Shown here one piece after another: positions 1-8,983 of a stretch of 64,000 nt of DNA. Position numbers and translations under genes: made by a program. The first letter of the stretch is position 1; each line of letters starts with the position of its first letter. The notes beneath the pieces are model-generated. The model did no database searches. It saw nothing but the letters and a program-made list of their open reading frames with translations, and was not told the DNA's origin. Source of the stretch: Aliiroseovarius lamellibrachiae (GTDB taxonomy: Bacteria > Pseudomonadota > Alphaproteobacteria > Rhodobacterales > Rhodobacteraceae). Where the stretch lies: positions 1 to 64,000 of the forward strand of contig NZ_JAHEVJ010000010.1 in assembly GCF_018599245.1 (NCBI RefSeq). The letters are read 5' to 3'.

Positions 1-121
1 GTGATTGGTGAGGATACGTCGGAGCGGTTGGACATCATCCCTGCCCAATTCCGCGTGATTGTCACCCGCCGCCCGAAGTATGCTTGTCGCTCCTGCACGA
101 ACGGAGTCGTCCAAGCGCCCG
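1..121 (+). mobile_element. IS66-family transposase fragment (TnpC zinc-finger region)
   Basis: The first about 40 codons read through the window edge and match the conserved zinc-binding part of IS66 transposases: a GED..E.LD..PA.FRVIVTRRPKYAC stretch, a CRSC pair, then VVQAPA. After VVQAPA the match stops within the next codons and the frame continues as non-homologous sequence. The rest of the transposase and the right end of the IS are missing, so this is a deletion remnant. It abuts the truncated methyltransferase gene on the other strand. The left part lies outside the window. Confidence 0.75.
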
Positions 122-556
122 CACATCGAACTCGGACTCCGATAGCTGCTTGGTCTTGCTCAGCCCCGCTAACGGCCAGAAGAAAACGAAGTGGTTGGGG
201 AAATCTTCATAGGTGCAGGAAACCGTTTCGCCTGTGGAGAGGTCCTCAGCTTCAAATGTCTGACCGTCGGTGGCCAACAGGAAGCGAACTTTGTTACGCT
301 TCGTCTCGGTCGCTTTGCTGTCACGCAGGGTCGTCAAGGTTTGTGGGACTTGGCCAACGTCACAGGTCTTGAGGTGGATGTGATTTACCTGAAGAACGCC
401 CTCGATATCAGATTTGTTGGACACCCCTTTGCGCAGCTTCTTAATGGTAGCTCCCTTATTCCCAAACGATTCAAGGAAAGCGAATGGAAACTCAGCCGCA
501 TCAAAGGGTTGGTCAGCCAAAACAGTGATGGCCTGTTCAATTTCGACAGCGTTCAA
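62..556 (-). pseudogene. 5' stump of MmeI-like (type IIG/IIL) restriction-modification gene
   Basis: The first about 148 residues (MNAVEIEQAI at the start, QPFDAAEFPFAFLESFGN, NKSDIEGVLQ, ATDGQTFEAEDLSTGE, then PLAGLSKTK) match the N-terminal domain of large single-chain DNA methyltransferase/endonucleases of the MmeI type. Family members are about 900 residues or more; this copy breaks near position 109-118, at the edge of the IS66 fragment, and the last residues are just antisense of the IS. The N-terminal domain carries the nuclease part in this family, but without the methyltransferase and target-recognition parts the gene should be dead. It is probably former defence cargo of the island. 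Confidence 0.75.
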
Positions 557-836
557 TTGGTCTCACCCGTTCAAATTACTTCGTGCAGCCCGCAGCTTAG
601 TTCGGTCTGATCTGGATGACGCGATTAATGCACAACTTGGTTGGCAGGCACAATGTCATTCCAAGACAAACAAAACACCAACTATATCAACAGGAAGGTT
701 AACCGCTTATGTCCGGTGACAACCCCTAAGCCCGACATAATTAGTAAAGAGTTCTTACAAGACAGCGCCAACAAAACGCCCCGCGAGTGCGGGGCACTTC
801 ATATTGGCTGTCATGCTCCGCGCCTCATTAAGAGCG
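557..836. other. Non-coding gap with terminator
   Basis: This lies upstream of the methyltransferase stump and downstream of the next minus-strand gene. I see no gene. The only clear structure is the GCCCCGCGAGTGCGGGGC hairpin described separately. The rest should hold the promoter of the stump gene, but no box stands out. Confidence 0.5.
777..797 (-). terminator. Hairpin terminator after the 837-1370 gene
   Basis: The perfect GC-rich dyad GCCCCGC GAGT GCGGGGC lies 40 bp downstream of the stop codon of the minus-strand gene. On that strand it is followed by GTTTTGTTGG. It separates that gene from the methyltransferase stump. Confidence 0.6.
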
Positions 837-1370
837 CTAAGAGCGAGCCGCCGTCGCCGCAAAACCCATCTGAGAGCGCATCAAAGCCATGGGTGAGACG
901 CTAAACTCTTCCGCCCACTGTAAAAAACCCCACATAATCTCACAAAAGCGCTCTTCAGCCCCAGCCGGACCTTTAGGAAGTGGCGGAACGCCTGCCCCAT
1001 CGAGAATAAAGACTCCCGGCTGGGAGCGACCACTGGCAAGATCTGGGCGGCGGACAATCACAAGAACGGAAGTCGCATCCTTAGGAATTTGGACGTCGCA
1101 CGCCATGCCCAGCTGTGGCACATCGGTGGCACACCCGGATAGCCAACCTGCCTTAGACACGCCTTGCAAGGCAGAAACGGGCAAGCACGTGATCCGGAAT
1201 TCACGTTCGGGACGTTGATCAAACCAACGCTGTGCATTTTTCATCCATGGGTGCGGGGTGTTTTGGGTCTGCTTGGACAAAACATGTCCTTTCGGTTTGT
1301 TAAGTTTGGTCGCGGACCGGGCGGCGTCCACGGCAATTAAATTTGCGCCCTTGATTTGAGATCTGGCCAT
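837..1370 (-). CDS. Hypothetical island protein
   Basis: A 177-residue protein I do not recognise. It starts MARSQIKGANLIAVDAAR, is basic at the N-terminus and has short conserved-looking stretches (WFDQRPEREFRITCLPVSA, LPKGPAGAEERFCEIMWGF). There is no signal peptide, membrane segment or known catalytic motif. It sits in the same direction as the integrase, regulator and replication genes of the island, downstream of the repeat-rich region, and has a terminator just after it, so it is probably the last gene of the replication module. A role in copy control, mobilisation or cargo is possible but nothing in the sequence decides this. Confidence 0.6.
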   Translation of the reverse strand: MARSQIKGANLIAVDAARSATKLNKPKGHVLSKQTQNTPHPWMKNAQRWFDQRPEREFRITCLPVSALQGVSKAGWLSGCATDVPQLGMACDVQIPKDATSVLVIVRRPDLASGRSQPGVFILDGAGVPPLPKGPAGAEERFCEIMWGFLQWAEEFSVSPMALMRSQMGFAATAARS

Positions 1371-1723
1371 TTCCTATCTGCAGATGTGCTGTTGGTACCG
1401 CTTTCAGTTGGCTATTAAAGTCGGATATTGATGCCCTGCCAAACCGCCCTGACTTGCGCGCGTTAGAAAAGGATTGAGAGGGGATTTCCACAGTCCGAAC
1501 AAGCAACTGAGGAAACATTCGACTGGTTCCGGCAGACGGCATTTTCTTCCACCACAGTAGTTTCGCCCTATGGTAAAACCACCGTGGTGGAGGGTGCGCT
1601 TTAAAGCGCGCGCACCTCCGCCCCGTTTGGTATTTTCAAAGCCGCCCCACAGTCGTCCACATTTAACTGTGGAACTGAGGATGCCCCGCTGCCGGAGGCT
1701 AATACTGTGGCCGTTGGTAACCA
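1371..1723. other. Repeat-rich non-coding region, candidate replication origin of the island
   Basis: This 353-bp stretch follows the replication protein gene. It contains five copies of the heptamer CCACAGT: forward at 1488, 1552 and 1647, inverted (ACTGTGG) at 1666 and 1704. Between them lie a CCACC-GT-GGTGG dyad (1579-1590) and a hairpin with GTGCGC / GCGCAC arms around TTTAAA (1589-1619). Iterons next to a primase-helicase gene, plus a strong hairpin, are typical of origins of P4-like and RepA-type elements. Frames on either strand here have no recognisable content. The origin role is inference. Confidence 0.45.
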
Positions 1724-4354
1724 TTAAACAGCCAAGCCCATGGTGGTGTCGATGTCCTCGCATTCGATAGCGGGGTTTCCAGTTTCAACATATTGCACGG
1801 GGCGTCCGGCTCGCCCGTCATGGTGCTCCACGACCTTTAATCCACCGTTGCTCAGCCAACCGTTAAGCATGTCTTTAGCACTTTGAAAGTTAACGGCTTG
1901 TTCTGGGGTTCGCTCTTCTGCCTTCAAGCCCCTACCAGCATCCATCCCCAGCGTATCTGCAATCAACCAGCCGACCCAATCCCCAGCACGATAATCTGCA
2001 CGTGGCCTTTTCGTTGCGCTCATGATTGCGGCCTGCATTCGGTAAAGGTCGTTTGGAGTTCCCTCGACTGGGCCGGGCGGCACCCAATCCTCCACCACAA
2101 CAACACTATCACCTACAGGATAATCCCGCGTGGCGTTGCCCAATGACACAGGCGTGAGGCGACGCCAGCAGGCAGCTTGAAGGGGGGCCAAATTTGCTTT
2201 CCCGTTTGCCACACGCACATAGCTGTGGCGTTCATCCTCGGGAATTCGCAGCTTTTTTGCCTCATTGGTGGTCATGCGGACCACCTGCCTGACATTGCGC
2301 GCCCCATCCACAATAGCGGACGCGCCCCGCGCAGCATTCGCCCCGGCAGTGTCCATATCCGATCCAGCAGCTTTCGATGTGTGATGGACCAAAACGATGG
2401 CTGCGCCGGTCTTTTCTGTAATGTCGCGCAAGACACCGAGCAGGATGTTCGCAGCGGTATTGTCATTTTCTGGAAGGGTGTGGATCGCCCCAAGTGGGTC
2501 CAAAACCAACACGTCCACCTGCGCACCGCACATGGCATCAACAAGCCCGTCTACACATTCCTGCACGACTTCGGGGCCATCGCGCCCTGCCCGAACCAGA
2601 CACAAGGGCAGTTCACGGCCTGACGTGACAAACAGCCTCCCGCCCAATTCAGCGTCCGAAACCATGTGGTGCATTAGCACAGCAGCTAGACGGCGGTGTT
2701 GTTCGTCTTTGGGGTCTTCCGCATTATGAACCCAAACTTTAAGCGGGTGGTGGGGCGCGTCCCCATTGAAAAGCGCTTTTCCAGACGCCATAGCCACTGC
2801 CTCGGCCATCATGAGTGCAGACTTGCCCGCTCCACCCGGAGCAACCACTACCGAAATGAAGCCTGCGAAGACAACTTGACCATAAAGACGTGCGCGCGGG
2901 GAGATTTGTGAGGGCGCAGGGGAAACGGCCGGAGACAGCGTGAAATTCGACCATGCTTGCTGCATCGCGACACTGCCTTGCTCGACATGGCTGGTGTTGC
3001 CGCGTGCGCAAGCAGCGGCCAAGGTAGAAAGGGTCGACATATGCGCATAGTCCTGTTGAGTGAGAGGTGAGCCTGCGAACGCAGCCTGAGCCTCGACAGT
3101 TTTTACCGCCTCAACGCCTGCCGGGTTGGTCCGATCTAACGCCTGCATGAGCGTACCCCAACCTGTGTGCGGGTCGCGGCAAGTGTCCCAAAACTCTGCG
3201 TCTTTTTCGGGAACACTGAATGCACAACGCGCGGACCAGCTCAGAAACAATTCTCGACCCTCAGCATCCAAACCGGCCTCCTGTGCCGCACCCTTGATGG
3301 CATGACCGATGCTCGCCCACTCGCCGCGACTATCAAAAGGGCCATCATTGGGCAGTTGCGCCAGCAGCATACGCAAGGCCTCTAAGCTGGGCGCAGGTCT
3401 GCCCCTCTTTGGCGCTCCGCTCGCACCGAGGGAGCTAGAGACCAGAGCAGCAATGCTATGAGCATTCCCTTTTCTTTGCACACCGGGTAGCCCAAGGCGT
3501 TCCGCAATTGCCTTCACTTCACTGCATACAACTTCGAGCGACCGCGAGACGGCTGTTTTGCAAGGAACGTCCAGAGGCAAAGCAAACTGCGTGACGTTGC
3601 CCCGTTTAAGTTTGCTCGCGCAGGGCAAGTTTACCGTGAAGGGCATGCGAGCGATACGCGCGGGATCAGACATATTGTCAGCCCCAAGACGTTGCATGGC
3701 GTCTTTGAGCGGCGCTGCGGCCACCCGCACCGCATCAGTTCCATCCATGCCATCCAAAGCCAGATGCACGTGAAAACCGTTGCCGCTGTTCAGGACAGAG
3801 ACAGGGGCAAGCGAGCGCAGAGCCTCCAGCGTCCGCGCCCAACCCGGATCCACATCTGGCGCGTCTTTGTTGTCGAGGTCAAAAAACACTGCCCGTCGCG
3901 CAATCACGTCGACACTGTTGGCAGATCTAGCCGTTCCTACTAAATCCGCTTTGCGCGGGTTCACCCCAAAATACAGATTCCGAAGACCATTGTAGCGACG
4001 AATGAAGGTAGCCATTTTTTCGCGCTCGTCAGAATCTCCCAAGCAACCATTGTAAGAAACGCCTCCCCCTGCCGGATCTAGCGCACGCAACTCAACAGTG
4101 TCATTTGGCTGGAAATGATCGGCGAGGACCGCCAGAGAGCGCTCAGCAGCTACACCTCTTGTTAGCGCTTCGTTCAAAGCTTGCGGCAAAGCATCTGCGG
4201 CAATCGCTCCGACTGCAAATGCACTTTTAATATTATCCCTCTCGGCGAAGGAAATCAGCCCGCGTTCAGCGGTAATTGTGAACACAGCCAAAAGACCGTG
4301 ATCAGCGTTGCCGGGTTGTGCGAATGAAGAGTTTTCGCTAGGGTCGAATGACAT
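1724..4354 (-). CDS. PrimPol-helicase replication protein of the island
   Basis: An 876-residue protein, started at ATG 4354 because AAAGGAG lies just upstream; the longer frame has no ribosome site and no homologous sequence. Residues about 90-260 look like an archaeo-eukaryotic (PrimPol) primase: FFDLD at 157-161, SGNGFHVHLAL at 190-200 and DPARIARMPFTVN at 230-242. A PriCT-2-like segment follows at about 325-405. From about 485 comes a RepA-type hexameric helicase: Walker A GGAGKSALM near 507, Walker B VLVLDPLGA and the sensor segment IVLVHHTSK. Such proteins prime and unwind DNA at the element's own origin. It follows the alpA-like gene in the same direction, 89 bp away. The island could therefore replicate when excised. 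Confidence 0.85.
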   Translation of the reverse strand: MSFDPSENSSFAQPGNADHGLLAVFTITAERGLISFAERDNIKSAFAVGAIAADALPQALNEALTRGVAAERSLAVLADHFQPNDTVELRALDPAGGGVSYNGCLGDSDEREKMATFIRRYNGLRNLYFGVNPRKADLVGTARSANSVDVIARRAVFFDLDNKDAPDVDPGWARTLEALRSLAPVSVLNSGNGFHVHLALDGMDGTDAVRVAAAPLKDAMQRLGADNMSDPARIARMPFTVNLPCASKLKRGNVTQFALPLDVPCKTAVSRSLEVVCSEVKAIAERLGLPGVQRKGNAHSIAALVSSSLGASGAPKRGRPAPSLEALRMLLAQLPNDGPFDSRGEWASIGHAIKGAAQEAGLDAEGRELFLSWSARCAFSVPEKDAEFWDTCRDPHTGWGTLMQALDRTNPAGVEAVKTVEAQAAFAGSPLTQQDYAHMSTLSTLAAACARGNTSHVEQGSVAMQQAWSNFTLSPAVSPAPSQISPRARLYGQVVFAGFISVVVAPGGAGKSALMMAEAVAMASGKALFNGDAPHHPLKVWVHNAEDPKDEQHRRLAAVLMHHMVSDAELGGRLFVTSGRELPLCLVRAGRDGPEVVQECVDGLVDAMCGAQVDVLVLDPLGAIHTLPENDNTAANILLGVLRDITEKTGAAIVLVHHTSKAAGSDMDTAGANAARGASAIVDGARNVRQVVRMTTNEAKKLRIPEDERHSYVRVANGKANLAPLQAACWRRLTPVSLGNATRDYPVGDSVVVVEDWVPPGPVEGTPNDLYRMQAAIMSATKRPRADYRAGDWVGWLIADTLGMDAGRGLKAEERTPEQAVNFQSAKDMLNGWLSNGGLKVVEHHDGRAGRPVQYVETGNPAIECEDIDTTMGLAV

Positions 4355-4442
4355 AAGTAGACTCCTTTCGTGGGCAAATTTTTGGAAGGTCAGCCCCACG
4401 AACCGAGGCTGGCCTTTTAAATTTTTGAGATACGGTGAGGGC

Positions 4443-4661
4443 TTACACAGCGGCGTGACTGTCGGCTTTGCGTGCTTCAATCCAGTCGGCGATTGCATGC
4501 TCGCTCCAACGGGACGCACGCCCAATCTTGACGGGTTTTGGAAACTCACCAGCGGCCATTTTCTTGTAAATTGCACCGATCTGAAAACCGACCATGGAAA
4601 TTACATCTTCACGGGTAAGAAGGCGGTCATTGTGGGCATTGCGGGGGGCGTCGATCATCAC
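4443..4661 (-). CDS. AlpA-type excisionase/regulator
   Basis: A 72-residue helix-turn-helix protein of the AlpA (MerR-like) family: LLTREDVISMVGF, then IYKKMAAGEFPKPVKIG and RWSEHAIADWI. Family members switch on excision of P4-like elements and satellite phages, or act as recombination directionality factors. It sits between the integrase and the PrimPol-helicase, all in one direction, as in P4-like islands. Two ATG codons are adjacent at the start (4661, 4658). A tandem 9-mer about 95 bp upstream could be its own operator. Confidence 0.8.
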   Translation of the reverse strand: MMIDAPRNAHNDRLLTREDVISMVGFQIGAIYKKMAAGEFPKPVKIGRASRWSEHAIADWIEARKADSHAAV

Positions 4662-4754
4662 ACGATTTCCAATTTATTGTTGGGATACCGGAGTAGAATC
4701 AGGTGATTTTCTGTGAGCGTCAATGACAATTACAGATATTTATCAATAGCTTAT

Positions 4755-4772
4755 CTGACAGATCAGACAGAT
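4755..4772. promoter_or_regulatory. Tandem 9-mer, candidate operator of the alpA-like gene
   Basis: CTGACAGAT is followed directly by CAGACAGAT (8 of 9 identical), in an AT-rich stretch about 95 bp before the alpA-like start codon. This is the position expected for a regulator site. Which protein binds it is unknown. Confidence 0.35.
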
Positions 4773-4850
4773 ATTAAATATTATTCAACAAAGTCAGCGC
4801 ATTCCAGAGGCCCAAAAAACTGTGTTTTTTTAGCTTCATAAATTTCAAGC

Positions 4851-4885
4851 CTGACAGGGCAGTCAAACTTTCTGACTACCCTGTC
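4851..4885 (-). terminator. Nested hairpin after integrase gene
   Basis: TGACAGGG pairs with CCCTGTCA, and inside it AGTCA pairs with TGACT around a 7-nt loop. It begins about 80 bp beyond the integrase stop codon. It lacks a long T run, so it could also be a protein-binding dyad. Confidence 0.45.
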
Positions 4886-4962
4886 AAATGAAATTTGGGG
4901 AGTCGCACTTTGGGATGCGCTATGCCCCGACCGAAGGGCGAATCAAAACCACTTTTCCGGCT

Positions 4963-6162
4963 TCATCTCCCATATTTTTCACCACCCAAGAATGCAGCCC
5001 AAACATCCATCATTTCACGACGCTTCACGACGGCCTGTTCCCGGCGATATGCGCGTTCGGTGCCGCCCAGAGCATGTGCCAGTGCTTCCTCGGCCAGCTC
5101 GCGGGGGAAATGTGTTTCAGACCCAGCCCAATCCCGAAACGTCGAACGAAATCCATGCGGGACGTATTCCCCCAATTCCATACGACGCATAACAGCCCGG
5201 ATAGTCATGTCTGACATGGGCCTATTCTCTTTAGCCCCCTCAAACACGTAGCTATCTGCAGTCGGGTCAGTCAGGCGCAGTCGCTTCGTTTGTTCGAGAA
5301 TATCCAAAGCGCGCTCTGAAAGTGGCACTACATGCGGTCTCCGCATTTTCATTCTACCTGCTGGGATGTTCCACAGTTTTGCTTCCAGATCGAATTCTGA
5401 CCAGTGGGCAAGCCTGACCTCCCCTGACCGCGCTGCGGTCAACACGAGGAATTCCAGAGCAAAAGCACCCATGCTCTCTTTGCTCCGCAACGCCTGAATA
5501 AATGCTGGCATGTCTTTGCGCGGCAACGCTGGGCGGTGACCGCCTGTCAATTTGCGTGGTGCTGAAAGAGTTGCGTTGAACAATGACCAACGGGCCGGGT
5601 TGTCCCTCTGATATGCACCGTTCTGAATGGCGTGATCGAACAAATTCTCAAGCCGCCCTCGGAGGCGCGACGCGGAAACGTGCTTGGTCTCCCACATTGG
5701 TTTGAGTAATTCAAGAATGTCCTGCCGGGTGATATCTGCAAGAGGTTTAGCCGCCAGAGGGGCAGCATATTTGCGAAGCGACATACCCCATTGCGCGATG
5801 TGCTTTGGATTTGAAAAATTTTGCGTTTTCCACGGCAAGAATGTGTCCACGTAGTCCGCAAACGTAATTTGACTGGCGCGCTCAACCGTCCGGCGCTCCG
5901 CATCTGCAATCGGGTCCACGCCCGCTGCAATCAAATCCCGTGCAGCGGCAACTTTCAGTCGGGCATGAGCTAGCGTCGTTCCGGGGTAACTGCCCTGCCC
6001 CATTTCTCTTTGAGACTGGCCTTTCATCTTAAAGCGAAACACCCAGCGCTTATGGCCACCAGCAGTGACACGCAGGGACAAGCCACCTCCATCGCTCAGG
6101 CTTTTTCCGGGGGCCGCGTTCTTTATTTGTTGCGCGGTCAGGCGGTGAAGCGTCTTTGTCAT
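4963..6162 (-). CDS. int: Tyrosine recombinase (island integrase)
   Basis: A 399-residue integrase of the P4/CP4-57 type. The N-terminal DUF4102-like arm-binding domain (about 1-95: LSDGGGLSLRV, KRWVFRF) is followed by the core-binding domain (about 100-185) and the catalytic domain. Active-site residues are visible: Arg in TAARSGEVRLAHW, HGFRSTFRDW (His-x-x-Arg), His in EEALAHALGG and the Tyr nucleophile in TERAYRRE. The start at 6162 has AAGGAATTGG upstream. It is the outermost gene of the island, and the presumed attachment copy lies about 310 bp beyond its start. The protein looks complete and active. Confidence 0.92.
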   Translation of the reverse strand: MTKTLHRLTAQQIKNAAPGKSLSDGGGLSLRVTAGGHKRWVFRFKMKGQSQREMGQGSYPGTTLAHARLKVAAARDLIAAGVDPIADAERRTVERASQITFADYVDTFLPWKTQNFSNPKHIAQWGMSLRKYAAPLAAKPLADITRQDILELLKPMWETKHVSASRLRGRLENLFDHAIQNGAYQRDNPARWSLFNATLSAPRKLTGGHRPALPRKDMPAFIQALRSKESMGAFALEFLVLTAARSGEVRLAHWSEFDLEAKLWNIPAGRMKMRRPHVVPLSERALDILEQTKRLRLTDPTADSYVFEGAKENRPMSDMTIRAVMRRMELGEYVPHGFRSTFRDWAGSETHFPRELAEEALAHALGGTERAYRREQAVVKRREMMDVWAAFLGGEKYGR

Positions 6163-6324
6163 TTTCCAATTCCTTGATGCAATTGATTAAGTCCGAACTG
6201 GACACACAGAAATTTCTACTTCGGCAATGCGATAGCACCGGAAATCCGATCTTTGTTGTTCGCAAAGATCTAGACGATGAGCGGATTTGATTGCACGAGG
6301 CTCTCTCTTACTGGTTGGGGTTTA

Positions 6325-6356
6325 TGCCCCTAACATGCCCCTAATATTTAGGGGCA
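6325..6356. repeat. Three TGCCCCTAA boxes (two direct, one inverted)
   Basis: Copies lie at 6325-6333 and 6336-6344, and in reverse at 6348-6356. The last two form a perfect 9-bp dyad around TAT. They lie between the integrase start codon and the att-like sequence, where arm-type integrase or excisionase sites are usually found. Confidence 0.5.
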
Positions 6357-6473
6357 GCAAGTGAAATTCAGTGAACCGACATAAAATCAGTAAGGATCTA
6401 AATCCATATATAATCCTGATAAACAACAACTAAATAGAGTTTAATGTAAGTCTATGGAGTTATTAGTGGCGGA

Positions 6474-6487
6474 CTGTCTCTCCGCCA
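6474..6487 (+). other. Putative attachment site: tRNA-Ser 3' end fragment
   Basis: CTGTCTCTCCGCCA equals the last 14 bases of many bacterial tRNA-Ser genes (end of the T arm, acceptor strand, CCA). No tRNA body lies before it, so it is a lone 3' copy, as left at the far end of an element integrated into a tRNA 3' end. The orientation predicts that the intact tRNA-Ser gene lies to the left, outside the window. With TGGCGGA at 6467-6473 it also makes a 7-bp dyad. Confidence 0.5.
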
Positions 6488-6730
6488 TTTACAAACAAAT
6501 TGAGCACAGCTGCGCCCTCGGCTTATCGGACGACGATCGCGCGCTTTCTTAATAAACGCAGGCCACGGATGTGGATCATTACGCCCCCACCACAATTTCA
6601 TCCACAAATGATCATTGGATAAAGGGCGATCAGGATCCGCCGGTTTGGCGCGCATCTGTCACTTGGCTGAACCCAGCGTCTATGGATCAGTGGAAATTGG
6701 TCTTGTCCTGCGCGGATGACGCAGACCTGG

Positions 6731-6766
6731 TGTGGTCGGTTCCCCGGACGCGGGTGTCCGACCACA
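6731..6766. terminator. Hairpin beyond rlmE
   Basis: Arms TGTGGTCGG and CCGACCACA enclose an 18-nt GC-rich loop. It begins about 40 bp past the rlmE stop codon. There is no clear T run, so a terminator role is only likely by position. Confidence 0.4.
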
Positions 6767-6806
6767 GCCAAAGTGGCACGCGCCTGACGCACTCAGCCGT
6801 CACCGC

Positions 6807-7595
6807 TCAGGCCTTAAACCCGGTCGCCACCACAAATTTCTCAGAACTGTCTGAACGGCTCGACGGGGGTTTCATATATTGAACCTTCTTGAACCTCATG
6901 CGCAACAACTTTTGCAGCTCTGCTTCGGCGCCGCCCGCCAGAACCTTGGCGACAAAAGTCCCGCCATCATCCAGCACATCAAAGGCAAAATAAGCCGCCG
7001 CCTCGCACAGCGCCATGATCCGAAGGTGATCGGTTTGCTTGTGGCCAGAACTGGACGCGGCCATGTCAGACATCACCACATCCGCCTTGCCACCCAACAG
7101 CTCTTTCACCTTTAGGTCAGCGTCATTTTCCATGAAATCAAGCTGGTGGAACTCCGCCCCTGCCAGCCCTTCGACCTCTTGCAAATCAATGCCCAGAAAA
7201 CGCCCGGTGCGCTTGCCCGGTTTTTCGCCAAGCGCATTGATGCGCGGCACGGCAACCTGTGCCCAACCGCCCGGCGCACAGCCCAGATCAACAACCCGCG
7301 CGCCATTGATCAAAAAGCGGAATTTATCGTCGAGTTCCATGATCTTATAGGCCGCGCGACCGCGATAACCTTCGGCGCGCGCGCGTTGCACATAGGGGTC
7401 GTTTAACTGGCGCTGCAACCAACGGGTCGACGAATTGCGGCGACCGCGCGCCGATTTCACCTTCACCGTCAGATCCCGCTGTCCCCGACCCGAGCTTTTG
7501 CGCGCCCGTTTGGAATAGGTCTTGCCTGTCCCCGGCGTACCCGTTCCAGAGGTTTCACCCGAATTTCCGTTATCGTCCGTACCGTCTGACATCAA
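6807..7595 (-). CDS. rlmE: 23S rRNA (uridine-2552-2'-O)-methyltransferase
   Basis: A 262-residue FtsJ/RrmJ-family enzyme that methylates U2552 in the A loop of 23S rRNA late in 50S assembly. The Lys-Asp-Lys catalytic set is visible: Lys in [15 protein letters not shown], the SAM-binding segment [15 protein letters not shown], Asp in [15 protein letters not shown] and Lys in [11 protein letters not shown]. The N-terminal about 45 residues are a basic, low-complexity extension rich in Gly, Thr and Lys, common in this lineage. The start codon overlaps the stop of the upstream ppx-like gene by four bases, so the two are co-translated. Confidence 0.95.
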   Translation of the reverse strand: MMSDGTDDNGNSGETSGTGTPGTGKTYSKRARKSSGRGQRDLTVKVKSARGRRNSSTRWLQRQLNDPYVQRARAEGYRGRAAYKIMELDDKFRFLINGARVVDLGCAPGGWAQVAVPRINALGEKPGKRTGRFLGIDLQEVEGLAGAEFHQLDFMENDADLKVKELLGGKADVVMSDMAASSSGHKQTDHLRIMALCEAAAYFAFDVLDDGGTFVAKVLAGGAEAELQKLLRMRFKKVQYMKPPSSRSDSSEKFVVATGFKA

Positions 7596-8704
7596 AAAGG
7601 CCCATCTTCCAAAACACCGTCCGAAGACATCTGCGAATAAAGAATGCCCTCTCTAAGGCCCCGATCCGCAACAGACAAGCGATCCGTGGGCCAAATCCGC
7701 AAAAGCGCCTGTAAAATCGCAGCCCCCGACATGATCAACGACTGACGATCCCGGCCAATATGGCTGTTCATGCGCCGTCCTTGTGGCCCAAGCGCAAGAT
7801 ATCCCTGAATGACCCGCTCGATCTGATCCGAGGTCATGCGCAGCCCATCCACCTTGGTGCGGTCATAGCGGCGCAGGCCCAGGTGGGTCGCCGCCACCGT
7901 CGTCACGGTGCCCGATGTGCCGATGATCTGAAACCCTTCGCGGGGGGGCTCGTGATAAAACGGGCTGAACCCGGCCAGTTGTTCCTCAAAATGCACCGAC
8001 ATCAGCGCATAACGCCCGCTGTCATCCTCAACATCGTCAAACATCTCGCGCAGGGTCGCCACGCCCAAAGGCACCGAAATCCAATCCACCACAGAGGCGG
8101 CCGGAAACGGGCTGGCCCCGCCGACAAACCCACGCCCCATGCGCATGATCGACCGGGGGCGTTCCAAGGGGGGGACTTTTGACAGATCAAGCCAAACCAG
8201 TTCGGTTGACCCGCCGCCAATATCCACCACCAGCAATTGTTCTGTGCGCGTGGACACCAAAGGCGCACAGGACACCACGGCCAAGCGCGCCTCTTCCTCA
8301 GGCTTGATAATCTCAAGCTTCAGACCGGTTTCGCGGCGCACATAATTCATGAAATTTTTGGAGTTTTGCGCCCGGCGACACGCCTCGGTTGCCACCAACC
8401 GCATCCGACCCACATCATGTTTGATCAGCTTTTTGCGGCAAATGCGCAGCGCCTGAACCGTGCGCGCCATAGACGCACGCGACAAGCGGCCAGAGGCCTC
8501 AAGCCCCTTGCCCAATTGAACAGACTTGGAAAAGCTGTCCACGACGTGAAACTGACTGCCCTTAGGTTGGGCAATCAACATACGACAACTGTTTGTGCCA
8601 AGATCCAAGGCCGCATAAAGCGCACTGGGATCCGGGGTTTTCGGCGCGGGGGTTCGGACCGCTTTTGGGAACGCGCCCGCACCATCGGGACGCTTGGGCG
8701 CCAT
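7592..8704 (-). CDS. ppx: Exopolyphosphatase / guanosine pentaphosphatase family
   Basis: A 370-residue Ppx/GppA protein with the ASKHA fold: phosphate-1 loop [14 protein letters not shown], second loop [14 protein letters not shown] and a third [12 protein letters not shown]. Such enzymes cleave terminal phosphate from polyphosphate or pppGpp. It has no C-terminal HD-like domain, so it is the short form. It precedes rlmE with a 4-bp overlap, a pairing frequent in Rhodobacterales. A Pro/Ala-rich leader of about 25 residues precedes the fold, so a later start cannot be excluded. Confidence 0.9.
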   Translation of the reverse strand: MAPKRPDGAGAFPKAVRTPAPKTPDPSALYAALDLGTNSCRMLIAQPKGSQFHVVDSFSKSVQLGKGLEASGRLSRASMARTVQALRICRKKLIKHDVGRMRLVATEACRRAQNSKNFMNYVRRETGLKLEIIKPEEEARLAVVSCAPLVSTRTEQLLVVDIGGGSTELVWLDLSKVPPLERPRSIMRMGRGFVGGASPFPAASVVDWISVPLGVATLREMFDDVEDDSGRYALMSVHFEEQLAGFSPFYHEPPREGFQIIGTSGTVTTVAATHLGLRRYDRTKVDGLRMTSDQIERVIQGYLALGPQGRRMNSHIGRDRQSLIMSGAAILQALLRIWPTDRLSVADRGLREGILYSQMSSDGVLEDGPF

Positions 8705-8983
8705 GACAACACGCCCTCCATTTCAAGTTACCCTATAGATAGGCCCGCGCGCGTGCATAAGCAATCCCCAGCAACCTGCGCGCTTATAATCATCTTGAGA
8801 AGAATTCACAGGGTTTCGCCGCTTTTATCGCGGTCAAACCATAGCCGCAGAGGGCAAATTCTCTTATGTGGGGGCGCAAAGGCGACAACGCGTCGCTAGT
8901 GATCATCGCCATGTCGAAATCCGCCCCTAACATCTGAACGGCGCGTTTTAGAACGGACGAAGTAGTTAAAGGGAGAATCGCAA

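Larger units (their letters stand above)
4662..4962. other. AT-rich regulatory gap between alpA-like gene and integrase
   Basis: No gene is visible. The region is markedly richer in A and T than its neighbours. It contains the tandem pair CTGACAGAT/CAGACAGAT (4755-4772), likely promoter-operator sequence for the alpA-like gene, and a nested hairpin at 4851-4885 behind the integrase gene. Confidence 0.5.
6163..6806. other. Island right end and junction to chromosome
   Basis: No gene is supported in these 644 bp. The left half carries three TGCCCCTAA boxes (6325-6356) and the att-like sequence (6474-6487). The part to the right of 6487 should be original chromosome between a tRNA-Ser site and rlmE. 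It holds a 9-bp dyad TGTGGTCGG/CCGACCACA at 6731-6766 but no recognisable coding frame. Confidence 0.5.

Noticed and set aside
191-610. 139-codon plus-strand frame near the left end
   Set aside because: Antisense to the methyltransferase stump, whose sequence is clearly recognisable on the minus strand.
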